Assembly (NCBI RefSeq): GCF_003003355.1
Contig: NZ_PVTQ01000012.1
Location: 62,001 to 126,000, forward strand
DNA length: 64,000 bases
Origin: Donghicola tyrosinivorans
GTDB lineage: Bacteria > Pseudomonadota > Alphaproteobacteria > Rhodobacterales > Rhodobacteraceae
Direction of reading: 5' to 3'
Shown here piece by piece: positions 12,064-19,802 of this stretch. The notes under the pieces are model-generated. The model searched no databases and was not told the origin of the DNA. It saw only the letters and a program-made list of their open reading frames with translations. The position numbers and the translations under genes are program-made. The stretch's first letter is position 1. Every line of letters starts with the position of its first letter.

Positions 12064-12066
12064 ACC

Positions 12067-12684
12067 TTAGTAGGCCAACCGGCGGGCAGCGCGTTTCGGG
12101 GCAGCAACGATCGCGGCCAGAATTTCGGTTTCGGTCGCGGGCAATGTGATGATGCTGCCCGACGGCAGGTATTCCCGTGCGACGGACAGGTTTCCTGCAT
12201 TGGGACGGGTCAACAGCACTGCTCCCGGCGCGGCCGAGATCACATGCGGCAGCAGAACCTCTGCGATCTCGCGGGTGGTTCCGCGACCTTCCAAGCACAG
12301 AACAACCGACTGGAACGCCATACCGGATCGCAGCAGCATCGACAGGCCCACAGACAGGCTGTCAGCGCCGGCCACCTGATATCCGTGGCCGGTCAACATC
12401 TCTGTCATGACGCCCAAAGCCTCGGCCTTGTCTGTGATCAACAGAACCGGAAGCGCCGGCGTCGCGCCAGTCGCCTTACGATGGGCATTCGCCCAAGATC
12501 GGCGTGCGTCATTCGCGACCAAATGGTTTGGCGCGGTGGTACGTTCAAAACAAATTCCGCCTGCCGCGTTCGCGACGAAGGTCAGACCCGACACATCTCC
12601 AAAAGGGATATATCCGCAGGCCCGATAGATAGGCAAAAGTCCAATTGTTGTGTCTTCGGTCTCCATGAGATCAACCCCAGGCAT
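12067..12684 (-). CDS. receiver-like protein without the phosphorylatable aspartate
   Basis: 205 aa. Residues 1-75 are not recognised. Residues ~79-198 read like a CheY-type receiver fold: VLLITDKAEALGVMTEMLTG for strand 1/helix 1, GYQVAGADSL, a strand-3 SVVLCLEGRG where the phosphorylated Asp should sit but Cys/Leu is found, GAVLLTR for strand 4 with the Thr region shifted, and IITLPATETEILAAI where the conserved K-P of strand 5 reads L-P. The N-terminal acidic pair is reduced to one Asp (T-D-K). It is therefore at best a non-phosphorylated receiver-like module. Fold assignment is my inference. Confidence 0.55.
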   Translation of the reverse strand: MPGVDLMETEDTTIGLLPIYRACGYIPFGDVSGLTFVANAAGGICFERTTAPNHLVANDARRSWANAHRKATGATPALPVLLITDKAEALGVMTEMLTGHGYQVAGADSLSVGLSMLLRSGMAFQSVVLCLEGRGTTREIAEVLLPHVISAAPGAVLLTRPNAGNLSVAREYLPSGSIITLPATETEILAAIVAAPKRAARRLAY

Positions 12685-12877
12685 CCAAATTTATACCAAT
12701 CACCATATTATTTAATCTAACGGACAAATAGACGGTCTTACGTATGCTTTAATATCCAAATGGGTATCTCCTATATCCTACACTCTGTTTGCACCTTTTT
12801 TCTTAAGGAAACAAAGCCTATCCGAAAGGCCCGAGTCGGTCGTCGATTAGTAAATATTAGTTACACATTGAGACTTC

Positions 12878-12894
12878 AGGTCCGCTTCGGACCT
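12878..12894. repeat. perfect inverted repeat / short hairpin
   Basis: AGGTCCGCTTCGGACCT has perfect 7-bp arms around CTT. No T tract follows on either strand, so it is not a standard intrinsic terminator. It could be an operator or an RNA structural element in an otherwise empty AT-rich region. Confidence 0.5.
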
Positions 12895-13072
12895 ATCATG
12901 TTTCCCAAAGTCAAGGCATTCCTCATTTCTCTGCGGGGCAGAAATTAACAGTAGTTCCTATACGTTAGCCGCGAAAACTTCCGTCGTGCATTTTTGAAAT
13001 GACGGGATTGCAGTACAGATTCGCCATTCTTGAAAGGATAGCCCTGCTGTGAGTCGCCCGCACAACGCAAAA

Positions 13073-13094
13073 CGTCCGCGATATTTCGCGGACG
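13073..13094 (-). terminator. probable terminator of zapE
   Basis: CGTCCGCGA and TCGCGGACG form perfect 9-bp arms with a 4-base loop, placed 33 bases after the zapE stop. On the minus strand the stem is followed by only four T, so termination may be weak or Rho-assisted. The A-rich stretch on the other flank would give minus-strand U residues before the stem rather than after it. Confidence 0.5.
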
Positions 13095-13127
13095 CCCAAA
13101 ACAATTTTCTACGAAAAAAAAGGGGAT

Positions 13128-14195
13128 TTAGCCCTCTGACTGCCCCCAGCCTTCGGACTGCATTTCCCGAAGGCGGCTGGCGGTGCGTTCGAATTCGAAA
13201 ACACCGTCCCCTTCGACATAAAGCATCTCTGGCCGGTCGGCGGCACTGGCGATCAGGCGGACCTTGGCTTCATAGAGGGCGTCGATCAGCGTCACAAAGC
13301 GCTTGGCCTCATTGAAGTTTGATCGCCCGAGGATCGGGATGTCTTGAAGGATCAGCACTCGCACGGCCTCGGCGATGGCCAGATAGTCGGCGGGACCTAG
13401 CGGCTTGCCGCACAGATCATGGAAACGGACCTTGGCAACGCCATTGTGGAAATCAGGCAGTTCGACCGTGCGGCCCTTAACGGTCAAATGCAGGGCCGAG
13501 GATTTGCCCCCCGTCAGGTCCTGCCAGATGCTGGCGATCTCGGACCGCGCATCCGCATCGGCGGGGTAAAAGTAGCTGGGGTTCCCTGCCAGACGGTTTT
13601 GACGGTAATCGCGCGGGCTGACCATTTCCCAGACCACCAGCTTTTCCTTGATCATCGCGATAAAGGGCAGGAACAGCTGACGATTCAGACCGTTCTTATA
13701 CAGGTCATCCGGCACGCGGTTCGAGGTGGTCACCACAACCACACCCGCATCGAACAACATCTGGAACAGACGCCCCACGATCATCGCATCGGTAATATCG
13801 GTGATCTGCATCTCGTCGAAGGCCAGCAGCTTGACCTCATCGATGATCGACTTGGCCACCGGTTTTAGCGCGTCTTCGACACCATCAGCCCGCGCCTTAT
13901 GCATGGCCGCGTGGATTTCCTGCATGAACGCGTGAAAGTGGACCCGCCGCGCCGGCACATCCAGATGCGAGACGAACATGTCCATCAACATCGACTTGCC
14001 GCGACCAACCCCACCCCAAAGATACAGACCCTTGGGCGGCTCGGGCGCTTTGCGGAACAGGCCCTTTTTGACGGGCTTTGCAAGCTCTGCGCGAATGCGC
14101 TCGAACTCGGGCATGACGGCTTCCTGAGCGGGATCCGCGTGGATTTCCCCCTTGGCAACCATGTCGGCGTAAATGTTTTGCAGGCTCTGGGTCAT
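13128..14195 (-). CDS. zapE: cell division protein ZapE (AFG1-like ATPase)
   Basis: 355 aa. Walker A is GLYLWGGVGRGKSMLMDMF (about residues 56-74), followed by RRVHFHAFMQEIHA and the Walker B LLAFDEMQITDITDAMI, then TTSNRVPDDLYKNGLNR and FIAMIKEKL, all typical of the AFG1/ZapE ATPase family. In E. coli ZapE associates with the Z-ring under stress or low oxygen. A hairpin ends the gene. Not obviously connected with the motility genes that begin upstream. Confidence 0.93.
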   Translation of the reverse strand: MTQSLQNIYADMVAKGEIHADPAQEAVMPEFERIRAELAKPVKKGLFRKAPEPPKGLYLWGGVGRGKSMLMDMFVSHLDVPARRVHFHAFMQEIHAAMHKARADGVEDALKPVAKSIIDEVKLLAFDEMQITDITDAMIVGRLFQMLFDAGVVVVTTSNRVPDDLYKNGLNRQLFLPFIAMIKEKLVVWEMVSPRDYRQNRLAGNPSYFYPADADARSEIASIWQDLTGGKSSALHLTVKGRTVELPDFHNGVAKVRFHDLCGKPLGPADYLAIAEAVRVLILQDIPILGRSNFNEAKRFVTLIDALYEAKVRLIASAADRPEMLYVEGDGVFEFERTASRLREMQSEGWGQSEG

Positions 14196-14317
14196 AGGAA
14201 ATCACCTATCGCGCAGCGGCCGATCCGCCAAGTGCCTGATGTGCTGGAAAATCACATATTGAAACCAGAATTAAACCTTTTCGACAGAATGCTTTGCATT
14301 CATAAACATACCGAAGT

Positions 14318-14344
14318 TAAATGAGTGTAGATTTTTGCCGGTAC
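14318..14344 (+). promoter_or_regulatory. candidate sigma-28 (FliA) promoter of the NarL-type regulator
   Basis: TAAATGAG - 11 bases - GCCGGTAC, against the enteric FliA consensus TAAAGTTT-N11-GCCGATAA: the second box matches 6 of 8 and the spacer is exact. It ends 46 bases before ATG 14391, similar to the spacing at flgM. Inferred from motif only. Confidence 0.5.
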
Positions 14345-14390
14345 CAGTTTATCATTTTAGACCAAAACATACGAATGAGTGAGCAGCACC

Positions 14391-15029
14391 ATGAGCGCCG
14401 AGCAAATGAATACTAAGACAAGAGTCCTCATCGCAGATGACCATTCCATGGTGCTTGAGGTTCTTAGCCTTTTCCTTTCTTCACAACCCGATCTTGAGGT
14501 TCTGTCTGCCGGTGACCTCGATGGGGCATTGAAAGTGATTGCCGACGTCGGCCCTGTCGATGTGACATTGCTGGACCTGAACATGCCCGGCATGAACGGA
14601 CTTGAGGGTCTGCGCCGCGCTCTGGATGCCTCGGAAGGCAAGCCTGTCGCGATCATCACCGGCACGCCGACCCGCCGTGTTCTTGATGAAACACTGGAGA
14701 TGGGCGGCGCTGGCCTGATCCCCAAGACAATGCAGGCACGCAGCCTGGCGAACGCGATCCGCTTTATCGCATCGGGTGAGGTCTACACGCCTCTTAGCCT
14801 GATGCACGAAGAAACGAACACCAACAACAACGCCAACAGCCCCCTGTCCGATCGTGAGATGACCGTGCTGAACTATCTGGGCGAAGGTAAGCAGAACAAG
14901 GAAATCGCGTTCGAGTTGGAGCTGTCCGAGGCCACCATCAAGATGCACGTCCGGTCGATCTGCACCAAGCTGTCGGCCAACAACCGGACTCACGCGGTCT
15001 TCATCGCACGGAATACCGGACTGCTATAA
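14391..15029 (+). CDS. NarL/FixJ-type response regulator
   Basis: 212 aa from ATG 14391; GTG 14379 is an alternative. The receiver domain is intact: acidic pair D16/D17 (VLIADDHSM), phosphorylatable D62 (TLLDLNMPGMNG), and K112 (GLIPKTMQ). The C-terminal LuxR-type HTH covers ~146-212 (LSDREMTVLNYLGEGKQNKE, SEATIKMHVRSICTKL). No histidine kinase is adjacent. A sigma-28-like promoter upstream suggests expression late in flagellar assembly, which would place it among FliA-dependent genes; its targets are unknown. Confidence 0.88.
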   Translation: MSAEQMNTKTRVLIADDHSMVLEVLSLFLSSQPDLEVLSAGDLDGALKVIADVGPVDVTLLDLNMPGMNGLEGLRRALDASEGKPVAIITGTPTRRVLDETLEMGGAGLIPKTMQARSLANAIRFIASGEVYTPLSLMHEETNTNNNANSPLSDREMTVLNYLGEGKQNKEIAFELELSEATIKMHVRSICTKLSANNRTHAVFIARNTGLL

Positions 15030-15056
15030 CATCTTTTGCAATTCTGCAAAATTGGC

Positions 15057-15086
15057 AAAGGCCCGCAATTCCATGCGGGCCTTTTT
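15057..15086 (+). terminator. intrinsic terminator after the NarL-type regulator
   Basis: AAAGGCCCGCA - ATTCCA - TGCGGGCCTTT: perfect 11-bp stem with a 6-base loop ending in five T. It lies 28 bases after the regulator stop. Because the arms begin with AAA, it can also stop minus-strand transcription coming from fliA. Confidence 0.9.
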
Positions 15087-15133
15087 GCTTTCCATGACGT
15101 GTTATCTTGGGTCACTTTTCCCGCAGAGCGGAT

Positions 15134-15844
15134 TTATCCCACATCTCCGATCAAACCGCGCAGGCGCATGATCGCCGCCTTCTTGATCTGTGACACCCGT
15201 CCAGTTGTAACCCCCAGAATGGCGGCGACCTCATAGACGTTCAGCTCTTCCACATAGTACAGGTGCAGCAGCAGCGCCTCACGTTCCGGCAGTTTCTCCA
15301 ATGCCTTACGCAGCAATACTTTCAGCTGTGACTGATGGGTCAGGTCTTCCGAGTTCTGCTGCCGGTCTTCGAACAGCATGGACTGATCCGAATAGACCTC
15401 GTCCAGCGACTGCACCCGATTAACCTGAAAGCGGGCCTGCCAGTCTTCGTATTCCTCTATGGGAATCTCCATCTTGGCGGCAACTTCCTTGGGCTCGGGC
15501 GTGCGGCCCAGTTCACCTTCCAGTGCGTTGATGGCGGCCTTGACCTGCTGCTGCATGGCAATCGTCTTGCGGCAGAGGTTGGAATTCCGCCTGAGCAAAT
15601 CCACGATCGAGCCGCGCACACGGATCGCCGCATAGGCCGAGAACGTCACCCCTTCGCGGGGCGTATACCGTTGCGAGGCATCCACCAGGCCAAGATATCC
15701 GGCCTGCATAAGGTCTTCCAGTTCCACAAACCGGCCAACACGGCCGAGGAAGTGCCAGGCCAATCGCTTGACCAGATGCATGTGATCCTCGACCAGTTTG
15801 TCGGGCCGTGGGGCCTGTTCCGAGTACGCTTTGGGCGCGATCAT
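15134..15844 (-). CDS. fliA: flagellar RNA polymerase sigma-28 factor FliA
   Basis: 236 aa, normal length for FliA. Region 2 is clear (HLVKRLAWHFLGRVGR, LEDLMQAGYLGLVDASQRY, then FSAYAAIRVRGSIVDLLRR); region 3 contains GRTPEPKEVAAKM; region 4 has LPEREALLLHLYYVEELNVYE and LGVTTGRVSQIKKAAIMRLR. It directs late flagellar genes and is held by FlgM. It follows flhA and a flhF-like gene, overlapping the latter by ATGA, so its own expression should come at least partly from the sigma-54 promoter ahead of flhA. The order flhA-flhF-fliA resembles polar flagellar clusters of gammaproteobacteria. Confidence 0.96.
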   Translation of the reverse strand: MIAPKAYSEQAPRPDKLVEDHMHLVKRLAWHFLGRVGRFVELEDLMQAGYLGLVDASQRYTPREGVTFSAYAAIRVRGSIVDLLRRNSNLCRKTIAMQQQVKAAINALEGELGRTPEPKEVAAKMEIPIEEYEDWQARFQVNRVQSLDEVYSDQSMLFEDRQQNSEDLTHQSQLKVLLRKALEKLPEREALLLHLYYVEELNVYEVAAILGVTTGRVSQIKKAAIMRLRGLIGDVG

Positions 15845-16929
15845 GATTGTCCTCCATCAGAAGGCTCTTGGGCGTAGAGACTGCGCACTTGCGCAGGAAT
15901 TTCAGGGGGGAGCTGCTCTGCCAGCCAGTCGCGTTCGACCGCCGTCAGGGCATGCACCACGGATTTCGTCGCGCTGATCCACGTCAGGGGCAGACCGGCA
16001 TCGGCCAGATAGGTCAGATCCTCAGCTTCCAGATCGTCCCCGGCGCGGCGGCTCAGTGCGACTACAGGGTCTAATGCACGGTACGTGCCAGCTTGGCCGA
16101 TGATCGCGCGACGGCGCAGACCAAATGGCAAAACCAGCACGACACGGCTGTTGTCCTGTTCGACCAACGCGTCGATGGCAGCCTCGCTCAGCGGCGCACG
16201 CCCCGAGATTACGATGATCTCCAGCATACCAGACCGCGGCGCGCGACGGATGCTGTCCAGATCAGCGTGTCCAACCGGACAGCCCAGGATACGCGCCTTG
16301 GTGCTTAGGAAGGCCCCGTCCGCGTGTGAGGCCCCGACAAAGCTGACCTGCACGTCGCGGCCCTTCTGGGCCTCTTGTGCGGCCAGTTGCAGCGCCAAGA
16401 CGGATTTGCCGGCACCGATCTGGCCCACAATCACCAGCCGGTCGGCCCGCAGCACATCATTGGGGCTGGCAAGGGTCACGCGATCGACAGGGTTACGGGC
16501 CTCGGCCTTGCCTTCCGACAGGGCCACAGGGGCGGGCGAGGTAGCGGGGTTCATCCGCGAGGAAAACAGTTTGCCAAAGTTGGCCATCTTGCCCTTGCTT
16601 TCCGGCTTGGGCGCAGGCTCGGCTGCGGTCTTGTCCCGATGAGCCGCGATAGGAACGACCTTGTCGCTATCGGGCGTCACATCCGGCTCGACCACGCGCG
16701 CGGGCGCCTGAACTGCAGCACCGGTTTCGGCTGCGTCTTCGGCAGGCTCTTCGATCTTGGTCCGCTCGGCCTTGGGCAATCGCGGCGGCACAGGATCGGT
16801 GGTCGCGGTGATCTCGACCATGCCGTTCTTTTTCACCGTCGAGAGGATCAAGGCGTCCGGCCCGAGACGGGCGATGACTTCGTCCATCGCTTCGGCACTA
16901 TCGGCAGCTCTTACGGTTGTGGTTGGCAT
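15841..16929 (-). CDS. flhF: FlhF-like protein with degenerate GTPase domain
   Basis: 362 aa. The N-terminus (VRAADSAEAMDEVIARLGPD, ALILSTVKKNGMVEI) matches the FlhF B-domain start, and it lies between flhA and fliA, where flhF belongs. After a Pro/Glu-rich linker the P-loop is GQIGAGKS at 169-176. Other SRP-GTPase motifs are missing: the D-T-A-G position reads VISGRAP and no T-K-x-D is seen. FlhF normally sets polar flagellar position and number and pairs with FlhG, which is absent here. It is probably an FlhF relative that no longer hydrolyses GTP in the standard way. Confidence 0.65.
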   Translation of the reverse strand: MPTTTVRAADSAEAMDEVIARLGPDALILSTVKKNGMVEITATTDPVPPRLPKAERTKIEEPAEDAAETGAAVQAPARVVEPDVTPDSDKVVPIAAHRDKTAAEPAPKPESKGKMANFGKLFSSRMNPATSPAPVALSEGKAEARNPVDRVTLASPNDVLRADRLVIVGQIGAGKSVLALQLAAQEAQKGRDVQVSFVGASHADGAFLSTKARILGCPVGHADLDSIRRAPRSGMLEIIVISGRAPLSEAAIDALVEQDNSRVVLVLPFGLRRRAIIGQAGTYRALDPVVALSRRAGDDLEAEDLTYLADAGLPLTWISATKSVVHALTAVERDWLAEQLPPEIPAQVRSLYAQEPSDGGQS

Positions 16930-16950
16930 TTTGGGGCCTCGTTAGCTGGC

Positions 16951-19059
16951 TCAGGACTGGCCGATCTGGCGGTTGCCGCCGATCGTCGCCACGATTTCGA
17001 TTTTGCGGTTGTCGGGCAGTTCGTTGACCGCCAGCACGATGGCGTCGCTGCCATGACCGCGCAGGAAGGCGGCATAGGGACGGCGCAGCGCGCTAGAGAC
17101 GATCACGACCGGCTGGCGCCCTTGGGCCAGCATCTCTTCGTTGCTCTGGTTCAGGGCCTGCAGCATCTGCTGGGTCAGACCCTGATCCACGATCAAACCG
17201 GCGCCCTTCTGGTAGCTGCGGGTCAGCAACTCTTCGAAGTCGGGCGACAGGGTGATCAGGGGCAGCGGGGTGTTCAGAGGAGCAATCTGTTGCAGCAGCA
17301 GCGGGGTCAGGGCGGGGCGAAGGGCCTCTGCCATATCCTGCGTGTCGGTCAGGCGGCCTGCCACATCGGCCAGACCTTCCAGAATGCGGCGCAGATCGCT
17401 GACGGGAATACGTTCGGACAGCAGGTTGCGCATGACCGAGGTCAGGGTGTGCAGCGCGATGGGCTTGGGCACGACCGATTCCACCAGCGTCGGGCTGGCT
17501 TCGGCCAGACGGTCCAGCAGACCCTGCACATCATCGGGACCAAGCAGGTCAGAGGCGTGGTTGTACAGCATCTGGCTGAGGTGCGTCGCAATGACCGACT
17601 CGGGCTCGACCACGACGTGATCATCTGCCTCTGCTTCGGCCTGCTGATGGGGCTGGATCCACGTTGCATCCATGCCGAATGACGGATCTTTGACATCTAT
17701 GCCGCGCAGCTTCTTGACCGAGTTACCGCCCTGAAGCGCCAGTTTGCGGTCGGGGTAGACCTCATCCTCGGCCACAATCGCCTGACCGATGCGGATGCGA
17801 TAGGTGTTCGAGGGCAGGTTCAGATCGTCACGGATACGCACACCGGGAACCACAAAGCCCATGGCTTTGGACACCTCGCGGCGGATGCCGGTGATCCGGC
17901 TTAGCAGCTCACCACCAGAGGTTTCGTCGATCATGCCGATCAGACCAAAACCGATCTGGATCGAGATGGGCGCGTAGTCGGTGACCTCTTCGGCGGTGAT
18001 GGTTCCGGGCGTGGCAGGGGCTTCGCCGCCACCGGCTGCGGGCTTGGCGCCAGCCTTGGGTTTTTCAGCGGCGGTGGCCTCTTCGGTCTCGGCCCCGCGG
18101 GAATACCAGTAGCCCGCGCCTGCACCTGCCGCTGCAATCAGGAAGAGAAAGTTGGGCATGCCCGGAACAAGGCCCAGAATGCCCATCACAGCCGCCACAG
18201 GCAGCCATGCGCGGCTCAGGTTCACCTGCGTCTTGATGTGGCTGGCCATGTCGTGGCCGCCCGACACACGGGTCACGATGATCGCGGTTGCGATCGACAA
18301 CAGCAGCGAAGGGATCTGCGCCACAAGACCGTCACCGATGGACAGCAGAACATAGGTCTCTGCGGCCTCTCCGGCGCCCAGACCGTATTGAGTTGTCCCG
18401 ATAATAATGCCGCCGACGATGTTGGCCGCAAGGATCAGGATACCGGCAACCGCGTCGCCTTTTACGAACTTCGAGGCACCGTCCATGGCGCCGTAAAAGT
18501 CCGCTTCCTCGGCCACTTCGGCGCGGCGGGCGCGGGCGGTATCGGGGTCCATCAGGCCCGCGTTCAGGTCCGCATCAATCGCCATCTGCTTGCCAGGCAT
18601 CGCGTCCAGCGTAAAGCGGGCCGAGACCTCGGACACGCGGCCCGCACCTTTGGTAATCACCACAAGGTTGATGATCATCAGGATGGTAAAGACGACGATA
18701 CCAACGGCAAAGTTGCCCGCGATGACAAAGTTGCCGAAGGCCTCGATCACCTTACCAGCTGCACCGCCACCCGTGTGACCATCGGTCAGAACAATACGGG
18801 TCGAGGCCACGTTCAAGGCCAGACGCAAGGTGGTGGCAATCAGCAGAAGGCTGGGAAAGCTGCTGAAGTCCAGCGGCTTGTAGGTGTGCATCGACACCAT
18901 CAGGATCAGCAGCGACAGCAGGATATTAAAGACGAAAAAGACGTCCAGCAGGAACACCGGAAGGGGCAGCACCATCATGGCGATCATCGCCATAATGCCA
19001 ATGGGCAGAACAAGGCCTCCCATGCGTTCGGTTGGTGCAGCAGTTGCAGTATTTGCCAT
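16951..19059 (-). CDS. flhA: flagellar export apparatus protein FlhA
   Basis: 702 aa. Start ATG 19059 (MANTATAAPTERMGG) is chosen because the longer open frame to 19167 would run through a sigma-54 promoter at 19119-19135. The N-terminal half has about eight membrane segments and the FHIPEP family signature around RVSEVSARFTLDAMPGKQMA; the C-terminal cytosolic domain (after ~350) binds chaperone-substrate complexes in the export gate. First gene of the flhA-flhF-fliA unit, 21 bases from flhF. Confidence 0.96.
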   Translation of the reverse strand: MANTATAAPTERMGGLVLPIGIMAMIAMMVLPLPVFLLDVFFVFNILLSLLILMVSMHTYKPLDFSSFPSLLLIATTLRLALNVASTRIVLTDGHTGGGAAGKVIEAFGNFVIAGNFAVGIVVFTILMIINLVVITKGAGRVSEVSARFTLDAMPGKQMAIDADLNAGLMDPDTARARRAEVAEEADFYGAMDGASKFVKGDAVAGILILAANIVGGIIIGTTQYGLGAGEAAETYVLLSIGDGLVAQIPSLLLSIATAIIVTRVSGGHDMASHIKTQVNLSRAWLPVAAVMGILGLVPGMPNFLFLIAAAGAGAGYWYSRGAETEEATAAEKPKAGAKPAAGGGEAPATPGTITAEEVTDYAPISIQIGFGLIGMIDETSGGELLSRITGIRREVSKAMGFVVPGVRIRDDLNLPSNTYRIRIGQAIVAEDEVYPDRKLALQGGNSVKKLRGIDVKDPSFGMDATWIQPHQQAEAEADDHVVVEPESVIATHLSQMLYNHASDLLGPDDVQGLLDRLAEASPTLVESVVPKPIALHTLTSVMRNLLSERIPVSDLRRILEGLADVAGRLTDTQDMAEALRPALTPLLLQQIAPLNTPLPLITLSPDFEELLTRSYQKGAGLIVDQGLTQQMLQALNQSNEEMLAQGRQPVVIVSSALRRPYAAFLRGHGSDAIVLAVNELPDNRKIEIVATIGGNRQIGQS

Positions 19060-19118
19060 TCCAGCGGTTCCCTGCGGATTGTCGGTTTTCCGTCGCGTTG
19101 TGCGATTGCCGGAAATGC

Positions 19119-19135
19119 TGCAATTCCCGTGCCAG
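19119..19135 (-). promoter_or_regulatory. sigma-54 promoter of flhA-flhF-fliA
   Basis: Read on the minus strand: CTGGCACGGGAATTGCA, with GG-N10-GC spacing and a near-consensus TGGCAC / TTGCA pair. It lies ~60 bases upstream of the chosen flhA start. The divergent flgP promoter is 60 bases away, so one enhancer region could serve both. Confidence 0.85.
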
Positions 19136-19195
19136 CTGTTGGCGAACACCTTGGTTTTAAGGGCCAATTGCGGGGATTAAGGCGGCGCGCCATGG

Positions 19196-19212
19196 CTGGC
19201 ACGGCTTTTGCA
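19196..19212 (+). promoter_or_regulatory. sigma-54 promoter of flgP-flgT-flgA
   Basis: CTGGCACGGCTTTTGCA, GG-N10-GC, 41 bases ahead of the flgP start. It is back to back with the flhA promoter. Confidence 0.88.
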
Positions 19213-19253
19213 GACCTTTGGCATCACCAATGGCCCGCAACCAGGAGACCCGG

Positions 19254-19799
19254 ATGCCAAGGAACCCCAAAGCGATGCGCCTGATCGCCGCCGCAGGCCT
19301 GACCATGGCCGCGAGCGGCTGCATGATGCAGCAAACGCCCCGCGCCGTTGAGCAACTGCCCCTCGCGCCCGCCGCGCAGACCAAAGAACTGGCCGAACTG
19401 AAAGACGCGCTTGATGGGCGGACTCCGATGACGGCTATTCTGGCCGGAGGCCCAAAGACCGAACAGATCGTGCCCCTGAAGGGCATGGGCTATGCGCAGG
19501 TCGCGGGTCAGCCGGGCAAAACCACCAACGAAAAGCGTCTGATGGCCATCCGTGCCGCCCGCCTTGAGGCGATGCGCGATCTGGCCGAGCAGATCCACGG
19601 ACTGCACATCAGCTCGACCTCGACCGTGAATGATATGGTCCTGCGCAGCGACTACATTCGCGGCGTTGTCGAAGGACAAATCCGCGGTGCTCGCACCACG
19701 GCCATCAATCCCAAAAGCGCCGATACCTTTGAGGTCGTCCTGACCCTTGACGCGGATGTGGTCCGCTACATCGTGCGCGCCGCCAAGAAAGGTCTCTGA
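19254..19799 (+). CDS. flgP: flagellar assembly lipoprotein FlgP (LPP20 family)
   Basis: 181 aa from ATG 19254, with AGGAG before it; the frame to 19218 is not used because the sigma-54 transcript would begin about there. A lipoprotein signal ends at A-S-G-C (MRLIAAAGLTMAASGC). The LPP20/FlgP core reads LMAIRAARLEAMRDLAEQIH with STVNDMVLRSDYIRGVVEG. In Vibrio and R. sphaeroides FlgP is an outer-membrane-associated lipoprotein needed for motor function or the basal disk. Followed after 3 bases by flgT. Confidence 0.88.
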   Translation: MPRNPKAMRLIAAAGLTMAASGCMMQQTPRAVEQLPLAPAAQTKELAELKDALDGRTPMTAILAGGPKTEQIVPLKGMGYAQVAGQPGKTTNEKRLMAIRAARLEAMRDLAEQIHGLHISSTSTVNDMVLRSDYIRGVVEGQIRGARTTAINPKSADTFEVVLTLDADVVRYIVRAAKKGL

Positions 19800-19802
19800 T
19801 CC

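Larger units (their letters stand above)
12685..13127. other. 443-base AT-richer intergenic region
   Basis: No convincing gene. A 62-codon frame at 12760-12948 (plus) lacks a ribosome site and codon bias. The region is visibly richer in A and T than its neighbours. It holds a perfect small hairpin at 12878-12894 and the zapE terminator-like hairpin at 13073-13094. The promoter of the receiver-like gene must lie in the first ~100 bases, but no standard motif stands out. Confidence 0.6.

Noticed and set aside
12760-12948. 62-codon ORF in the AT-rich gap before zapE
   Set aside because: No ribosome site, no family resemblance, and composition of non-coding DNA.
19060-19167. Upstream extension of flhA
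   Set aside because: It would place the start upstream of the sigma-54 promoter at 19119-19135 and adds residues not found in FlhA.
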